Assembly (NCBI RefSeq): GCF_000499845.2
Contig: NC_023755.2
Coordinates: 6,082,847-6,146,846, forward strand
DNA from: Phaseolus vulgaris
Taxonomy: Eukaryota > Streptophyta > Magnoliopsida > Fabales > Fabaceae
Direction: 5' to 3'
DNA length: 64,000 nucleotides
Shown: positions 36,483-47,960 of the stretch, one piece after another
Position numbering within the stretch: the stretch's first letter is position 1
Layout: every line of letters begins with the position of its first letter
Translations under genes and position numbers: made by a program
The notes under the pieces: model-generated
What the model was told of the DNA's origin: nothing
The model's database searches: none
What the model saw: only the letters and a program-made list of their open reading frames with translations

Positions 36483-37290
36483 ATGTATCGAAATTGGATT
36501 AATTTTGTTTGCATAAGTGGTGAGTACGAAAGAGGACTAGAAGAATTTATACAATTTGCGCAATGTAACGCTAATAATAGTGGTCATGATGGAGTAAAAA
36601 TTAGGTGTTTGTGCGTTAATTGTTTGAACGAAAGGAGATTGGATGTTAAGAAAATCAGGGAGCACCTTTTATGTGATGGGTTTCATCGATCTTATACAAC
36701 TTGGACATGGCATGGTAAATTATGAAATTTACCATGTGTTTCCGTATCTGAAGAATATGTGGGGTCCACCATAGATGATGCAGTACATGATGAAGTACAT
36801 GATGATCGATTAAAGGACATGATTCGTGATGTGGGAGTTGAGTCTTTTGTAGAAGCGCATGGATATGGAAGTATGTCAAGCGATGTAGAGACTCCATTGT
36901 ATCATGGATCAACTAACTTCACACGGTTGTCGACAGTGTGAAGATTGATGAATTTGAAGGCAATATATGGATGGACTGATAAAAGCTTCACGGAATTGGT
37001 TCAGTTATTGAAGGATATTCTTCCAGATGGAAATATCCTACCTAATTGTAATTATTTGGCCAAAAAGATTTTTTGTCCGATGGGTATGAAGTATAAAAAG
37101 ATACATGTATGTCCTATTGATTGTATATTATACAAGAAAGATTTTGAATTTTTGAAAAGTTGTCCGAGGTGTGGGTTATCACGTTATATGTTGAAACAAA
37201 AATATGATGATATTATTGAAGAGATAGAAAAGCATGGACCCCAATGAAGGTTATGTGGTATCTTACCATCATTCCAAGGATGAAGCGGTT
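36483..37290 (+). pseudogene. CACTA transposase N-terminal fragment
   Basis: A first frame (36483-36725) is the plant transposase-associated domain: it begins MYRNWI, has IRCLCVNCLN (zinc-ligand cysteines) and ends GFHRSYTTWTWHG. After a stop come frames with VEAHGYGSMSSD, YGWTDKSFTELVQLL and DILPDGNILP, then a second cysteine-bearing block, SCPRCGLSRY, typical of the En/Spm TnpD/TNP2 N-terminus. The frame breaks at about 37247, where VMWYLTIIPRMKRLFAN continues in another frame. The catalytic DDE region is absent. Confidence 0.8.
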
Positions 37291-37796
37291 GTTTGCAAAC
37301 CCAAATTATTTTTATAATTCTTTAACATATATGTATCTTAACACTAATTTATGTGAACCTTATTTTGTAATGCAGTTCTTTATGGACAAGCAAGCACTGA
37401 CTTCGGCCGCCATAGATTATGTGAGACATGCTTGGGCCACATATTTCCTTAATTTTTATAACTCTAGGATAGCTAATCAATAGTGTAGGAATTAGATAAA
37501 TAGGAATATAGGTAAGAATATATGTTATTAGTGTTTGTAATACATTTTTATCAATATATATAATTTGATTATCTGAATTTATGTATTGTCTCGTTGGGTT
37601 ATAATTGGACATGTCAATTTAGATGAGAATTAGCATTAAACAGAATGTACTAAAAAAAATTACCATCTACAATGGCGGTTATGACCAAAGTCGTCGTTTT
37701 TAGATGCTTCGCAAAGATTTATAAGGGCAACTAATGCAAATAGCCGTCGTTTTACGTCTTTGAATGTGTTGAGATAGGTTGGGTATAAAAGGGCAG

Positions 37797-37842
37797 CTAT
37801 GGTAAAAGTCGTCGTTTTACAAAACGACGACTTTTACCATAG
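37797..37842. repeat. Perfect 22-bp hairpin at the CACTA right end
   Basis: ctatggtaaaagtcgtcgtt continues to a perfect inverse copy after a 2-base spacer: arms 37797-37818 and 37821-37842. It lies just inside the right terminus. Confidence 0.9.
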
Positions 37843-37869
37843 TCGCCTTCTTTTTTCTGGGACATAAGA

Positions 37870-38600
37870 CTATATGCTGAACAATAGTAATCACATCAAC
37901 AAACATATAATCCCTACTCAAACACTTACTATCATGGATGGAGAGATCATCCAAATTTAAGATATGGACCACCTCCACCAAAATAACCAATATGTCCTAA
38001 TGAGTAACAATAAAATCAATTCCAACATCCACCTAGACAACAAAGATACTTGTCTCCTCCAATGATACATCAACCAATACAAAGTGCTACACTAGTTCAA
38101 AAAAAAAGAAAAAAAAAGAATGTGCAATAGCAAGTTAACCTAGGACCATCATTGGAGGAGTTGGTGAAATAAATGGACACAAATAGCATGTAGTTTCAAC
38201 CGAATATGTGCCATCATACAAGATCTACAAACTCATATTGGATAACTAGCAACCACATTGAATAACCTATAGCAGTAAGGATTTGAAACACTTCTTTCAT
38301 AGGCCTTAGTGAATCCAAAAGGAAATATGAGTGCTATAAATTTGAGAAATGAAAAAGAATTGAATTAGCAAGATAAAATGGTATCACATGATCAGACGAT
38401 CTTAGCTTATTAGGTGGTCTTGGACAATTTATAAAGAACAAAACCAACAACAAGTTCTACTTTCACCCCCTCCTAGAATTGTCAAGACGAAGAAAGTGGA
38501 AACTAATAAAGATTTACTAGAAATTTTCAAGAAGGTTAAAATTATCATATCAATGTTGGATACCATCAAACAAATTCCTAATAATGTGATCTTGCAACTT
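37870..38600 (+). pseudogene. Gypsy gag fragment
   Basis: Frames contain QQTYNPYSNTYYHGWRDHPN-like words (family: NPYSxTYNPGWRxHPN), then LATTLNNL, LVNPKGNMSAI and a final segment related to the DxIKQIPxY motif before the protease. Many stops, no intact zinc knuckle. Interrupted at about 38600 by the pol tail of another Gypsy element. Confidence 0.65.
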
Positions 38601-39395
38601 TGATGGAGGTTCATCCAAGTCACCACATCATAAACTTAGAAGATCAGAGAAGATGGGACATCATTGAGGAAAACATCTAATCTTTAGTCTTCCTTCTTCA
38701 GCCTTGTAAATATTTGTACAAAGTAGTTTAAAAATTTATTTTAGGTCTTGTATTTTGGGCCAAGTAGCATAGGATTTTAGGCCTTGGCCCATATTGAGCG
38801 TCCACATATGAAGCTTGCATGACTCTAAGAAGATGCTACAAAAGGTGCCACATGTGAAGTTCCAAGTAGGAACCATTTTTCCTTGCTCTCCAAGTCTCTT
38901 TTATCACTTTTTCACTTCTTATTGAAGAGTATTTTGAAGCATAGGTTGCAAGTTATCCTTGCCACATGTCACTATATGAATGGAGAGGATTATGAAGCTT
39001 GCTCCACAAGTTACTAGTGTCACATGTCACTGTGTGAGTGGATAGGATTTTAAAAGCTCATGGCACAAGTTTAGATGACTAAAGCATTATAAATAAGAGT
39101 GCTTGCCTATGTAAAATTTAGACTTGAATGATATATCAAATTGTTGCAGAAATTCTTCCAACTATTTCATAGCTCGCGGTTCATCTCACCGATCCAAAAC
39201 ATACTTTTGTTGCATCCTTCTTCTTCAATTTCACATCAAAACTGAAGAACATCAATGGAGCCAAGGAGAAATCCATCAAACTTACAAACAAAAGCAAGCT
39301 CAACCTTTGGGAGCTTGAAGATGTATTGGTTAAAGTCAATCAATTGATTTTTCTAGTTAATTTTTGTTTCCTTAATATCTAGTATGAAGGCTTTG
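38600..39395 (+). mobile_element. Gypsy 3' end: pol tail and LTR, copy of the 1.2-2.1 kb sequence
   Basis: Colinear with the reverse complement of about 1186-2000: a gatggaggttcatccaagtc start, aaacatctaatctt, cttgtaaatatttgtaca, a gggccaagtagcata segment, and cattataaataagagtg as TATA region near 39088. The start corresponds to the end of a pol frame. The two copies are diverged. Confidence 0.6.
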
Positions 39396-39402
39396 TTCAT
39401 AG

Positions 39403-40498
39403 TGTTAGAATATATGGCCTTAAACGAGAGGGGGTGAATTGTTTAAAAGGGGTTTTCAAAAACTTTTTAAGCTAGAACAAAATCCTTTGAATGAAACTCA
39501 ATCAAAAATTCAGTTAGCCAAGCTATAAAGCACAAAACAGCAAAGCACCAGAAAAACAATCGGTTGTTTCTACGAAACAATCGGTTGTTTATACCAACAA
39601 ATCAATAACAACTGAATTTAAATGAGGTTAAGGGAAGAAAGAGATACACAAACAAATTATACTGGTTCACTCTTAAACCAAGAGCTACATCCAGTCCCCA
39701 GAATCCACTAGGCAATCCACTAAGCAATCAAATACAGATTACACACAAAACCACCAAAGAAGTGACCTTGAACCCCTCAAGAAACACACTTCCTTTGGCA
39801 CAGCACACACCAAGAATGTTGATCTTGACAACCTCAAGAGCACACAACACTCCTTGGCTTAGAACACCAGAAAATACAAAGTATTCAGAATGAATTACAC
39901 TTGTTTACAGAATGAACTGAAATCAATACAGATGTAATCCTATTCCACTCTCTCTTGAGAAAACCAAAGCTGAAAAGTGAATGTTCAAATCTTGAAAGCA
40001 ATCTCTCTCAAATTGAAAAACTCAAATATGTTTTTCTTGTTTGTTATAAAACATAAACAAATTATTTATAACTTTCAAAGATTGGTCAAAGCATTTAAAA
40101 CAGGAGCGCATTCAGTTTGAAAAGCATTTAAAGCACACTCAACTAACAAAACAGATTATGTTAGGATTTTCAAACAAACAATCGATTGAAAGCACAAAAC
40201 AATCGATTGTTTTTGTTTGACAATAAGTCAACCAACCAAAACAATTTTTAACCTTTTCAAAAACACCTAAGAGTAAAACAATCGGTTGTTTCGACAAAAC
40301 AACAGGTTGTTTTTCACTTAGTTTGAAAAACACTTTAATCTTAAAAGATTTGAAAAAACTTTAGCTTTAGATTCAACAAAGAGTGGATTACACAGATAAA
40401 CTACCCAGACCCTATCCTAAACACAACAACAACTTCAGCCTTCCATCAAACACTAGGATTTGGATTCTTCAAAGCCTTTGATCACACTTGATTCAACA
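39403..40498. mobile_element. Solo LTR of the 4.9-11.3 kb element family
   Basis: 1096 bp from TGTTAGAATA to TTCAACA, colinear with 4892-5963 and 10190-11305. Flanked by a perfect 5-bp duplication, CATAG (39398-39402 and 40499-40503). A solo LTR arises by recombination between the two LTRs of a full element. It keeps the segment deleted in 4892-5963. It is more diverged from the other two LTRs than they are from each other. Confidence 0.9.
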
Positions 40499-40504
40499 CA
40501 TAGA

Positions 40505-41948
40505 TAACACCAATTTTTGGAAAAGCGCTCCTGATGACTGCAAAGACCAAGATCAATGTTCATAGAGGCACGCTCAATGGAATTTGGAGATGATATTTCC
40601 AGTTCAACATTTTTTAAGCCATGAAACATCCATTAGAAGGCCATTCACTTTTAGTAAAACACATTTTTTTATGATGTTGTAAAATAAAAAATAGTTTTGA
40701 ATGTACAAAAGTAGATGTAGGAGTAGAAGTAGATATAGATAGTGAATTGTCCATTTTTTTGCAATTTACAAACTTGGAAACAATATTTTTTAGGGTTCTA
40801 CCTTTGATGATGATTTTTGTGGTATTTGTACTAAAATTAACATTGTTATATCATTTAATTACCCTTCCATTGTAGGTACAGACATTGAATTGCCCATAAC
40901 ATATAACCCAATGTCGTCTTCGATCAAAACAATGTCTACCCCCTCCATAGGGAATAACCCAACATCGTCTAACCCAGTCTAACCTAGTAACGTCTACTAT
41001 CTTTAAACCGTCTAACATCCCCATAGTGTCTAGTACCCTCAGAGTGTCTAACCCTTCCATAACATCTAATACACATACATCATTTATCCACCCTATATCA
41101 TCTATTGCCCACATAACGTCTATATTCACATCATCTATTATTCCATTATCTTATAACCATTCATCACATTCTATTAATTTAATATCAGAAAAACAACAAT
41201 CTTTGGAGCTGAAACCTCTGCCAGACCACTAGAAATATGTTTATTTGGATGATAAGCAGAGGTTACAAACAGTTTATTGAAACAATAAGAAAATGAGCTA
41301 CTACAAGTTCTTAAGGTGCATAAGAAAGCCATTGGTTGAATGCTAGCTGGCATCCCTAGGATCAATCCAACCATATGTATTCACAAAATTCTTTTGGAGA
41401 ATAGGTCTAAACCAATGAAACAACCTAAAAAAAGGATTAATCTTCTAAATGTGGTGAAAATAGAAGTGACCAAGCTACTGATGGTTGGGATCATCTACTT
41501 AATATCTGATAGTATGTAGGTTTCACCTATGCAAATTGTTCCAAAGAAGCCTGGGTTAGTTGTCATGAAGAACAAAGATAAGGAAATTGTGCCAACAAGG
41601 GTAGCCAACTAATCGAGAGTTTATATAGATTACATGAAGTTGAATGAGGCCACTAGAAAAATATCATTTTCCTCTCCCATTGATCAAATCATTGTGAGGT
41701 TAGCAGACACATTATTACTTCCTTGATGGATTTTTTTGTTATATGCAGATACACATAACACTTGAGGACTAACATAAGACCATTTTTACCTATCCTTATG
41801 GCACTTTTGCCTATACAAGGATGCCATTTATCCTATGAAACACACCTGCTACATTTCAAAAGTGTGTCATGAGTATATTTTCATATGTAATTGAGAGCTA
41901 CATGGACATATTTATGGATTATATCAACCTCTATGGCTTCATTTGTTG
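40505..41948 (+). pseudogene. Gypsy protease end and reverse transcriptase, N-terminal part
   Basis: PIFGKALLMTAKTKI and HRGTLNGIW mark the end of the protease region. A repeat-rich linker (40890-41140) follows. LELKPLPDH and KYVYLDD start the RT domain; IYLISDS, VSPMQIVPKKPG, VYIDYMKLNEATRK and FMDYINLYGF follow, the last standing where FMDD is expected, so the second catalytic aspartate is lost. The frame is cut at about 41950-41965 by the inserted LTR element. Confidence 0.75.
40890..41140 (+). repeat. Degenerate repeat with the core (a/g)tCTA, about 21-bp spacing
   Basis: Words such as cgtctaaccc, cgtctactat, gtgtctagtaccc, gtgtctaaccc and catctattgccc recur roughly every 21 bp, encoding a loose heptad of Ser/Thr/Asn/Pro residues in the Gypsy linker frame. 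Confidence 0.55.
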
Positions 41949-41964
41949 AATGTGTCTGCTAAGG

Positions 41965-42573
41965 TTGCAATGTGTCTTAGATGATTCTGTATTTTAGGTT
42001 TGTGTGTATTCAAAGTTGCCTTTTGCTGCATGACCCATCCTAGATGCCAAACCAAGGTAGTAAGATCAAGCACATAATGAGGATAAATGGTTTTGGAAAA
42101 GTTTTTAAAGTTTTCTTAAAAGGTTTGATTCAGTACAAAAATAAATTTGTTTTCCTGAGAAACAATAGGTTTATTTTTGCTATGTTAAAAGGTTTTTTCG
42201 AAATTCAGTTAGGGCACCAGAGGTAAAGCTCAGTCTGTTATTTCAGTTAAGCTGAGCTGACAGTTTTGTTAACATTTAACCTGTTGTTTTTAGAATCAAT
42301 CTGTTATTTTTAAAACTGCTCTGAAACTGTTTTTTGAAAAGTGGTTAGAAACTGTTCTCTATAAAATAAAATGCCCTTCTCACGTGAAGGGATGCTGAGC
42401 AATTACAAGTTTTAACAGAGATAAAACATTTCTTGTGTGAGGAAGTGAATTGAAAAGGTTTTGCAAAGGTTTTTCAATAGAAAATAGATGTGTGCTTGTT
42501 CTTAAAGAACCTTGTGCTGGATGAAGGTGTTGGTACTGTCTTGGAGCAAATAGAACAACTAGTTTATGTTCTT
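41965..42573 (+). repeat. 5' LTR, truncated
   Basis: Matches 44812-45428 closely, from aaggttgcaatgtgtcttag to gttcttgca. Contains aacctgttgttttt and caatctgtt words related to the palindromic motif of the other family. Confidence 0.8.
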
Positions 42574-43159
42574 GCATTGGCTTAGCTTAAATTGGGTATC
42601 ATTAGCTTAAATTGTCCTCTGCAGTAAAAATTTCAATCTGTTATTTTATATTTTAACGTGTTCTCTCTCTGTTTCAGAATCACAGCTGTGACTAGGAAAG
42701 AGAAATATTTACTTTTCTCTCTCTCTGATCTTTGACTGCTTTTACGGTTATTAACCAGCAGGTCTATGACAATTATATGTGGATATTCTAACTGATTGGA
42801 TATCTTGTAGGTGCAACAGATTTGATTTTCTAAACAGAAATCCGGTTCCAATATATTCTTGCGTCAATCAACACCTGCACCTGCTGTATCACACAAGAAT
42901 AAAATCTGTAGAAGATCTGATTGAATTGATTTCTTTTAAAACTTGTGATTTTTGAAATCTGATTTAAGCCCTATATAAGTCTGGCACTAATCAATTGTTT
43001 TTTCACATCTTCTCATTCCTACTACAAGCTGTCCAGGTTCAAACAAATTACTGTTTTAATTTCCATCTTCAAATGATCATGTGAACTGTTACTAATCCTC
43101 CTTCTAGCTGGGATTGTTTTTTTTTTGTGTGAATAGGTGCAGGTAACAACAGATCAAGC

Positions 43160-44344
43160 ATGGCATCCTCATCACACAGAAAGAAGAAACTCAAAGAGCA
43201 ACCTAACAGTAGCCAAGGCATTCTGGAAAATTGGTTTGCTGGAGATTCTAAAGCTATGACAAGGTTCATACATGAGACAAACAGAAAGCAAGTCAATGTG
43301 CCCAAGGTGTTGGAATTCTCATGGTTGCGGGAAGAAAATCTGACTGAAGCAAAAACTCTGCTCAAGCATCAAAAACTGAAAAGCTTCTTGGAAATGACTG
43401 GAAATGTCTATCCAGACCTAGTGAAGGTGTTCTACAGCAACCTCATTCAAGATGGCAAGAACCTTGTTTCCCATGTGAAAGGAGTGAAGCTGAAAATTAC
43501 AAGGGAAATATGGAGCAATGTGGGAGGAATCAAGTATTCAGGAATGAAGGTTAGCAAAGGAAATACTGTTGGAATTCAAGGATTCAACAAGATGCAGTTT
43601 TATAGGAGTTGTGTTAGAAATCCTACTTAACCAGTAGCTAGATTTCATGTTGGTAATCTGACTTTAATTCCAAGACTCCTAGCCTACATAATTGCTTGGC
43701 AACTTACTCCTAGAGGAAGCAACCATGCTACACTTCATGAAGAGGATTTGATTCTGCTATACTGTATAATGAATCAACTCAAGGAAAATTGGGTAAGTAC
43801 AATGGTAGAGCATATGCTCAAATCCACAAGGCTTCCCGATTATCGTTTTCTATATGCAATTTTTGTATCAAAACTAATTGAATATTTTGAAGTTGATACT
43901 GCAAATGAGAGAAATGACATCATTAAGGCAACAAGTGAAATAGACAACTCCACTCTCTTGAAAATGGGGTTCCAAAAGGAGGAAGACATCTAGATTTTTA
44001 GAAGGAATGTTGCAAATAGAGCTGAGAATGAAGCAGCTAATCCAGGAGACGAAGAAGAAGAAAATGTTGATGATGTGCAGCACATGGATGAGTCACCAGT
44101 TCACTCTTTCGCAAATGAGGATGTTACTGCTACAAGCCATAATGCATTGGTTGCATATCAGGAACCTGTGCATAGAGGTGAACCTCTATCCATGTTCGAA
44201 AGGCAAGTTCTAAGCAGGCTGGATACACTCACATACGACCAAAAGGAATACTATGAGATGACTCAAGCCAGGTTTCAACACTTTGATGACCAAATTGAAG
44301 GAGTTCAGGAGCAGCTAGCTGAGCTCTACCACTATAACAAGTGA
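43160..44344 (+). pseudogene. Extra ORF of the second LTR element, two in-frame stops
   Basis: One frame of 395 codons, starting MASSSHRKKKLKEQ and ending ELYHYNK, interrupted only by stops at codons 157 and 278; no frameshift. Homologous to 7577-6362: LENWFAGD, FLEMTGNVYPDLVKVFYSNL, LVSHVKGVKLKITREIW, LTPRGSNH, EEDLILLYCIM, TRLPDY and FERQVLSRLDTL. The N-terminus is basic, the middle is a compact domain, then an acidic linker (DEEEENVDD) and a Gln/Glu-rich helical tail. It resembles the plant family called putative transposon protein (Transposase_32, from memory). No catalytic motif is recognised. It is the only ORF of its element. Confidence 0.75.
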
Positions 44345-44739
44345 TCTTTTCAAAGTTTTTATCCTTTATGTCTTGTTGAACAATTGGGTTTTCTATTTTT
44401 ATTTTTTTTTGCATTGGTTTCATTCTGTTTTGGTTTGTAATGGACCTATAAATTGGTTTTAGCTTGAACTGTTATACATGTCTATGGTGTGCTTCTTTTA
44501 TTCAATGTCCTACTCTGTTTGATGAACCCAAAGGGGGAGAAGGACAGATGAAAGATTGCTCACATAAGTTGATGATTTGGTTCAAGCTGCAGGGAGGTAG
44601 CACAAAACTCATATACTGTTATATTCTGTTTTATCTCTAAATGTTGTTGTGCAGTTTGCTTGGAAGCTAGTACAGTGCAGTTTTGATCATCAAGTATGCA
44701 AAGCAAAGGGGTTTTTGTCTCCATCAAACAGGGGGAGAT
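44345..44739 (+). other. Internal 3' region and polypurine tracts of the second LTR element
   Basis: Non-coding. Two purine-rich tracts, aaagggggagaagg (about 44530) and cagggggagat (44729-44739); the second abuts the LTR and is the likely primer site. Confidence 0.65.
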
Positions 44740-46192
44740 TGTTGGTGATGGATGAAGCTCATCTCTACCTTGCATTGGTGTGTTTGATGTAGTCTTTAGC
44801 TAGTTTGCTTTAAAGGTTGCAATGTGTCTTAGATGATCCTGTATTTTAGGTTTGTGTGTATTCAAAGTCGCCTTTTGCTGCATGACCCATCCTAGATGCC
44901 AAACCAAGGTAGTAAGATCAAGCACATAATGAGGATAAATGGTTTTGGAAAATTTTTTAAAGTTTTCTTAAAAGGATTGATTCAGTACAAAAATAAATAT
45001 GTTTTCTTGAGAAACAATAGGTTTATTTTTGCTATGTTGAAAGGTTTTTCGAAATTCAGTTAGGGCACCAGAGGTAAAGCTCAGTCTGTTATTTCAGTTA
45101 AGCTGAGCTGGCAGTTTTGTTAACATTTAACCTGTTGTTTTTAAAATCAATCTGTTGTTTTTAAAACTGCTCTGTAACTGTTTTTTGAAAAGTGGTTAGA
45201 AATTGTTCTCTATAAAATAAAATGCCCTTCTCACGTGAAGGGATGCTGAGCAATCACAAGTTTTAACAGAGATAAAACATTTCTTGTGTGAGGAAGTGAA
45301 TTGAAAAGGTTTTGCAAAGGTTTTTCAATAGAAAATAGATGTGTGCTTGTTCTTAAAGAACCTTGTGCTGGATGAAGGTGTTGGTACTGTCTTGGAGCAA
45401 ATAGAACAACTGGTTTATGTTCTTGCAACACAATTTCAGGTGTAATCTTTCCCTTATTCATTCTTGTAATAGGTATAAGTGTTAGTCACTCTTGATAGGG
45501 TTTCTTGGAGTGCAAGGTGTGCTGGAATAGTGTTTTTCAGCAGTGTTTGTTGAGGTTCTTGAAGGGTTCAAGAGCTGTTGTGTATGCTGTAATTGATTGT
45601 ATCTGTTTTAGTGGATTCCACCTTGGAGTAAGGTGAACTGGACGTAGCTCTTGATGAGTGAACTAGTATAAAAACTCTCTTGTGTTTCTCTTCGCATCCC
45701 TGCACTTGTTTCTGGTTTTGCTTAATTCTGTCAAGAACGAAATCTATTCATTTGAAATCAAATCTGTTAATTCAGGGCTTAATAAAAATCGTTCTTCTTA
45801 ATCTGGAAAAGTTCTCTAATCATAAACAAAGCTTTTGAATATAAGTTTGTAATTGAATCAAGAACAATAGGTGTCTTCATAAAATTCATGTAAAAGATTC
45901 ATTCTCTATAGAGCTTTGTGTTGAATAAATTTGATTGTTCTTTTGGTATAGTGTGTTCTTCAAAACTGTTAAAAGCGAACCAATCTGATTTAGCTATCTT
46001 TCACTATCTGATCTTAATCCCAATCTGGTGCAGTTCTGTTTGTGTTAGACTGTTTTGAAGAATCAATCTGTTCATTCTAAAATCAATCTGTTCTTTTACC
46101 TCAGATATACTGAAAACAGTTTGTGTTTGAGAAAATTTTATATGTTCAATTCACTCCTCCCCTCTTGAACTTAGACATTAATAGACCCAACA
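44740..46192 (+). repeat. 3' LTR of the second LTR element
   Basis: Begins TGTTGG directly after the PPT and ends CCAACA, after which Gypsy pol sequence resumes. Contains tctataaaataaaatgcc (TATA-like, about 45209) and a ctggacgtagctc segment near 45640 that also occurs in other plant LTRs. Confidence 0.75.
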
Positions 46193-46992
46193 TAACCTTG
46201 TGCTTAATTATGAAAAATGCCATTTTATGTATAAATAAGTTATAGTCTTAGACCATCTTATTTTTGAAAGAGGTATGGAAGTTAATAAATCCAAAATTGA
46301 TGTTATTACCTCTTTATCTTACCCATCATCTGTGACGAAGTGCATTTATTTTGTGGGGATGCAGGTTTTTACAAAAGATTTATAAAATATTTTAGCAAAA
46401 TAGCCTAGTCACCGTCCAGACTCTTGCAAAAATATGTATAATTTGTATTTAATGATTTATGCAAGCAAGCATTTGAAAGAACTGAAAAGCAAACTCATCA
46501 CTACACCCATTTTTGTAGCCATCTAATTGGGAGATACAACTTAAACTTATGTGTGATGCCTCAAACTATGCATTAGGAGTTGTTCTATCACAAAGGGTAA
46601 GTAAATTTCCTCATGTTATTTCTTACACCTCTAGAACTCTTGATGCAACCCAAGTAAATTACACTACAACTGAAAAAGAGTTGTTGGCTATTATGTTTGC
46701 TTTGGATAAATTTCAGTCATACTTGCTTGGCTCAAAAATTATTTTTTCATTGACCATTCTACATTGAAGTTTTTTCTTGAAAATATTGATGTCAAGCCAA
46801 TACTTATAAGATGGATGTTGTTGTTGTTGCAAGAATTCAATCAAGAAATTAAGGAGGAGTGGAACTATGAATCAAGTTGCTGATCACCTGAGCATAATTG
46901 AAGGGACAACAAATCCCTTGCCAATTTGTGATAATTTTGCAATGATTATTTGTACTCTTTTAACAATGTAATAGAAACTCCATGGTTTGTTG
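46193..46992 (+). pseudogene. Gypsy reverse transcriptase end and RNase H
   Basis: Resumes with HNLVLNYEKCHFM, the RT C-terminal block. Then MCDASNYALGVVLSQR, VISYTSRTLD and TTTEKELLAIMFALDKFQSYLLGS give the RT_RNaseH domain with its first Asp, then NQVADHLS and TPWFVDI. Stops occur before and after. Interrupted at 46998 by the repeat insertion. Confidence 0.8.
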
Positions 46993-46997
46993 ACATT

Positions 46998-47960
46998 ATG
47001 ATACAATCCAAGCCAACAAGGCCAACAAGGAGATTATCAAAGACTGACATGACAATTCATACTATGAGAAGTCATCTCAACTCTCAAGTGAAGACCCCAC
47101 GAAGGATCTACCCGACCTCACCAGAAGAAGAAATGAGCAAAGACCAGAACATCAAATGTTCTTCCTGTTAATCTTCTTAAGAATTAAACAAGTTGTAAAT
47201 AAATTGGGCTCACTCTAGGGGTCCAAATAACAAGATAGACTAGAGTAGGTTCATATAGTATAATGGGGGGATGTGTTTATCACTTTAGCTTGTTTTTTAC
47301 CTAGTTTCTAGAAGAACAAGCCTAAGGTGTGGTTTTGACTTAGTAAAACCCTAAAGGCAACCCCATTTTTAGGTTTCCCATCCTACCCTTGCTTCTTGTT
47401 TTCCAAGGCACCATCTCCTATAAATAGGGGGCCACTCCTTGTATTTTTTATGTTGAATTTGAATAAAAAAAGTTACTCTGCACAACTTGTGTGAGGTGTT
47501 TGTGAGGCTTGTTTCGTCATAACATTAAGTCTCATCTTGAGTGAGTTGAGAGCTCTCAAGTGGAGGTCGTCAACACTTATCTTGGAGGAAAACCACACTC
47601 CAAGTGGCGTGATCCATTCTCAATCCATCACATAAGCATATCCTTCCTTCATCTCTTCCATTTTTTTCATTACTCCAATTTATCTTTGTGTTCTTATTTT
47701 CCTCCATTGTCAATTCGGTTTCTACCATGCTTTTATGTTTCCTTTCATGTTCATTTAATTTCTGCCCTTCATCATCAATCACCATATACTTGTATTTTTC
47801 CTTTGCCCTCTAGAAGTGAACATTCACACTTATTTAACCACTTGGTTAAGTTCATGTCCAATGGGGATCTTCTTTGGGTTCTCACCATATAATTGATAAA
47901 ATCTCAATCCTAAGTAAAGTGTCATATCTAAAATGGAATCATCCAAAATCAACTCACATC
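46998..47960 (+). mobile_element. Dispersed LTR-like repeat, copy 3 of 3, with target duplication ACATT
   Basis: Flanked by acatt at 46993-46997 and 47961-47965, and the Gypsy coding sequence continues on both sides, so the borders are well supported. The right 770 bp match copies 1 and 2 (TATA region cctataaatagg near 47420). The first 190 bp have no counterpart in them and may be the internal end of the parent element. The ends are not TG/CA, which is unusual for an LTR. Confidence 0.7.

Larger units (their letters stand above)
35439..37860 (+). mobile_element. CACTA (En/Spm) transposon, internally deleted
   Basis: Starts CACTAGTGCAAAAAGG after a tta trinucleotide. The right end, near cttcttttttctgg at 37848-37861, resembles the inverse with its last bases mutated. 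Subterminal regions hold several copies of gtcgttttac/cgcccttttag-type words in both orientations, typical of CACTA elements. Between them is a partial transposase. The bulk of the TNP2 catalytic domain is missing, so it is non-autonomous. Confidence 0.75.
41965..46192 (+). mobile_element. Non-autonomous LTR element carrying only the extra ORF
   Basis: The segments 41965-42573 and 44812-45428 are nearly identical direct repeats. The right LTR is complete (44740-46192, TGTTGGTGATGG to GACCCAACA, 1453 bp) and preceded by a PPT, cagggggagat. The left LTR has lost its first 70 bases or so and everything after 42573, together with the primer-binding site. The only internal coding region is 43160-44344; gag and pol are absent. 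It interrupts the Gypsy RT relic. LTR sequence differs from the 4.9-11.3 kb family. Confidence 0.8.

Noticed and set aside
38087..38110. Second cactag plus A-run as a possible CACTA right end
   Set aside because: It is in direct, not inverted, orientation and lies within Gypsy gag sequence; the better right end is near 37860.
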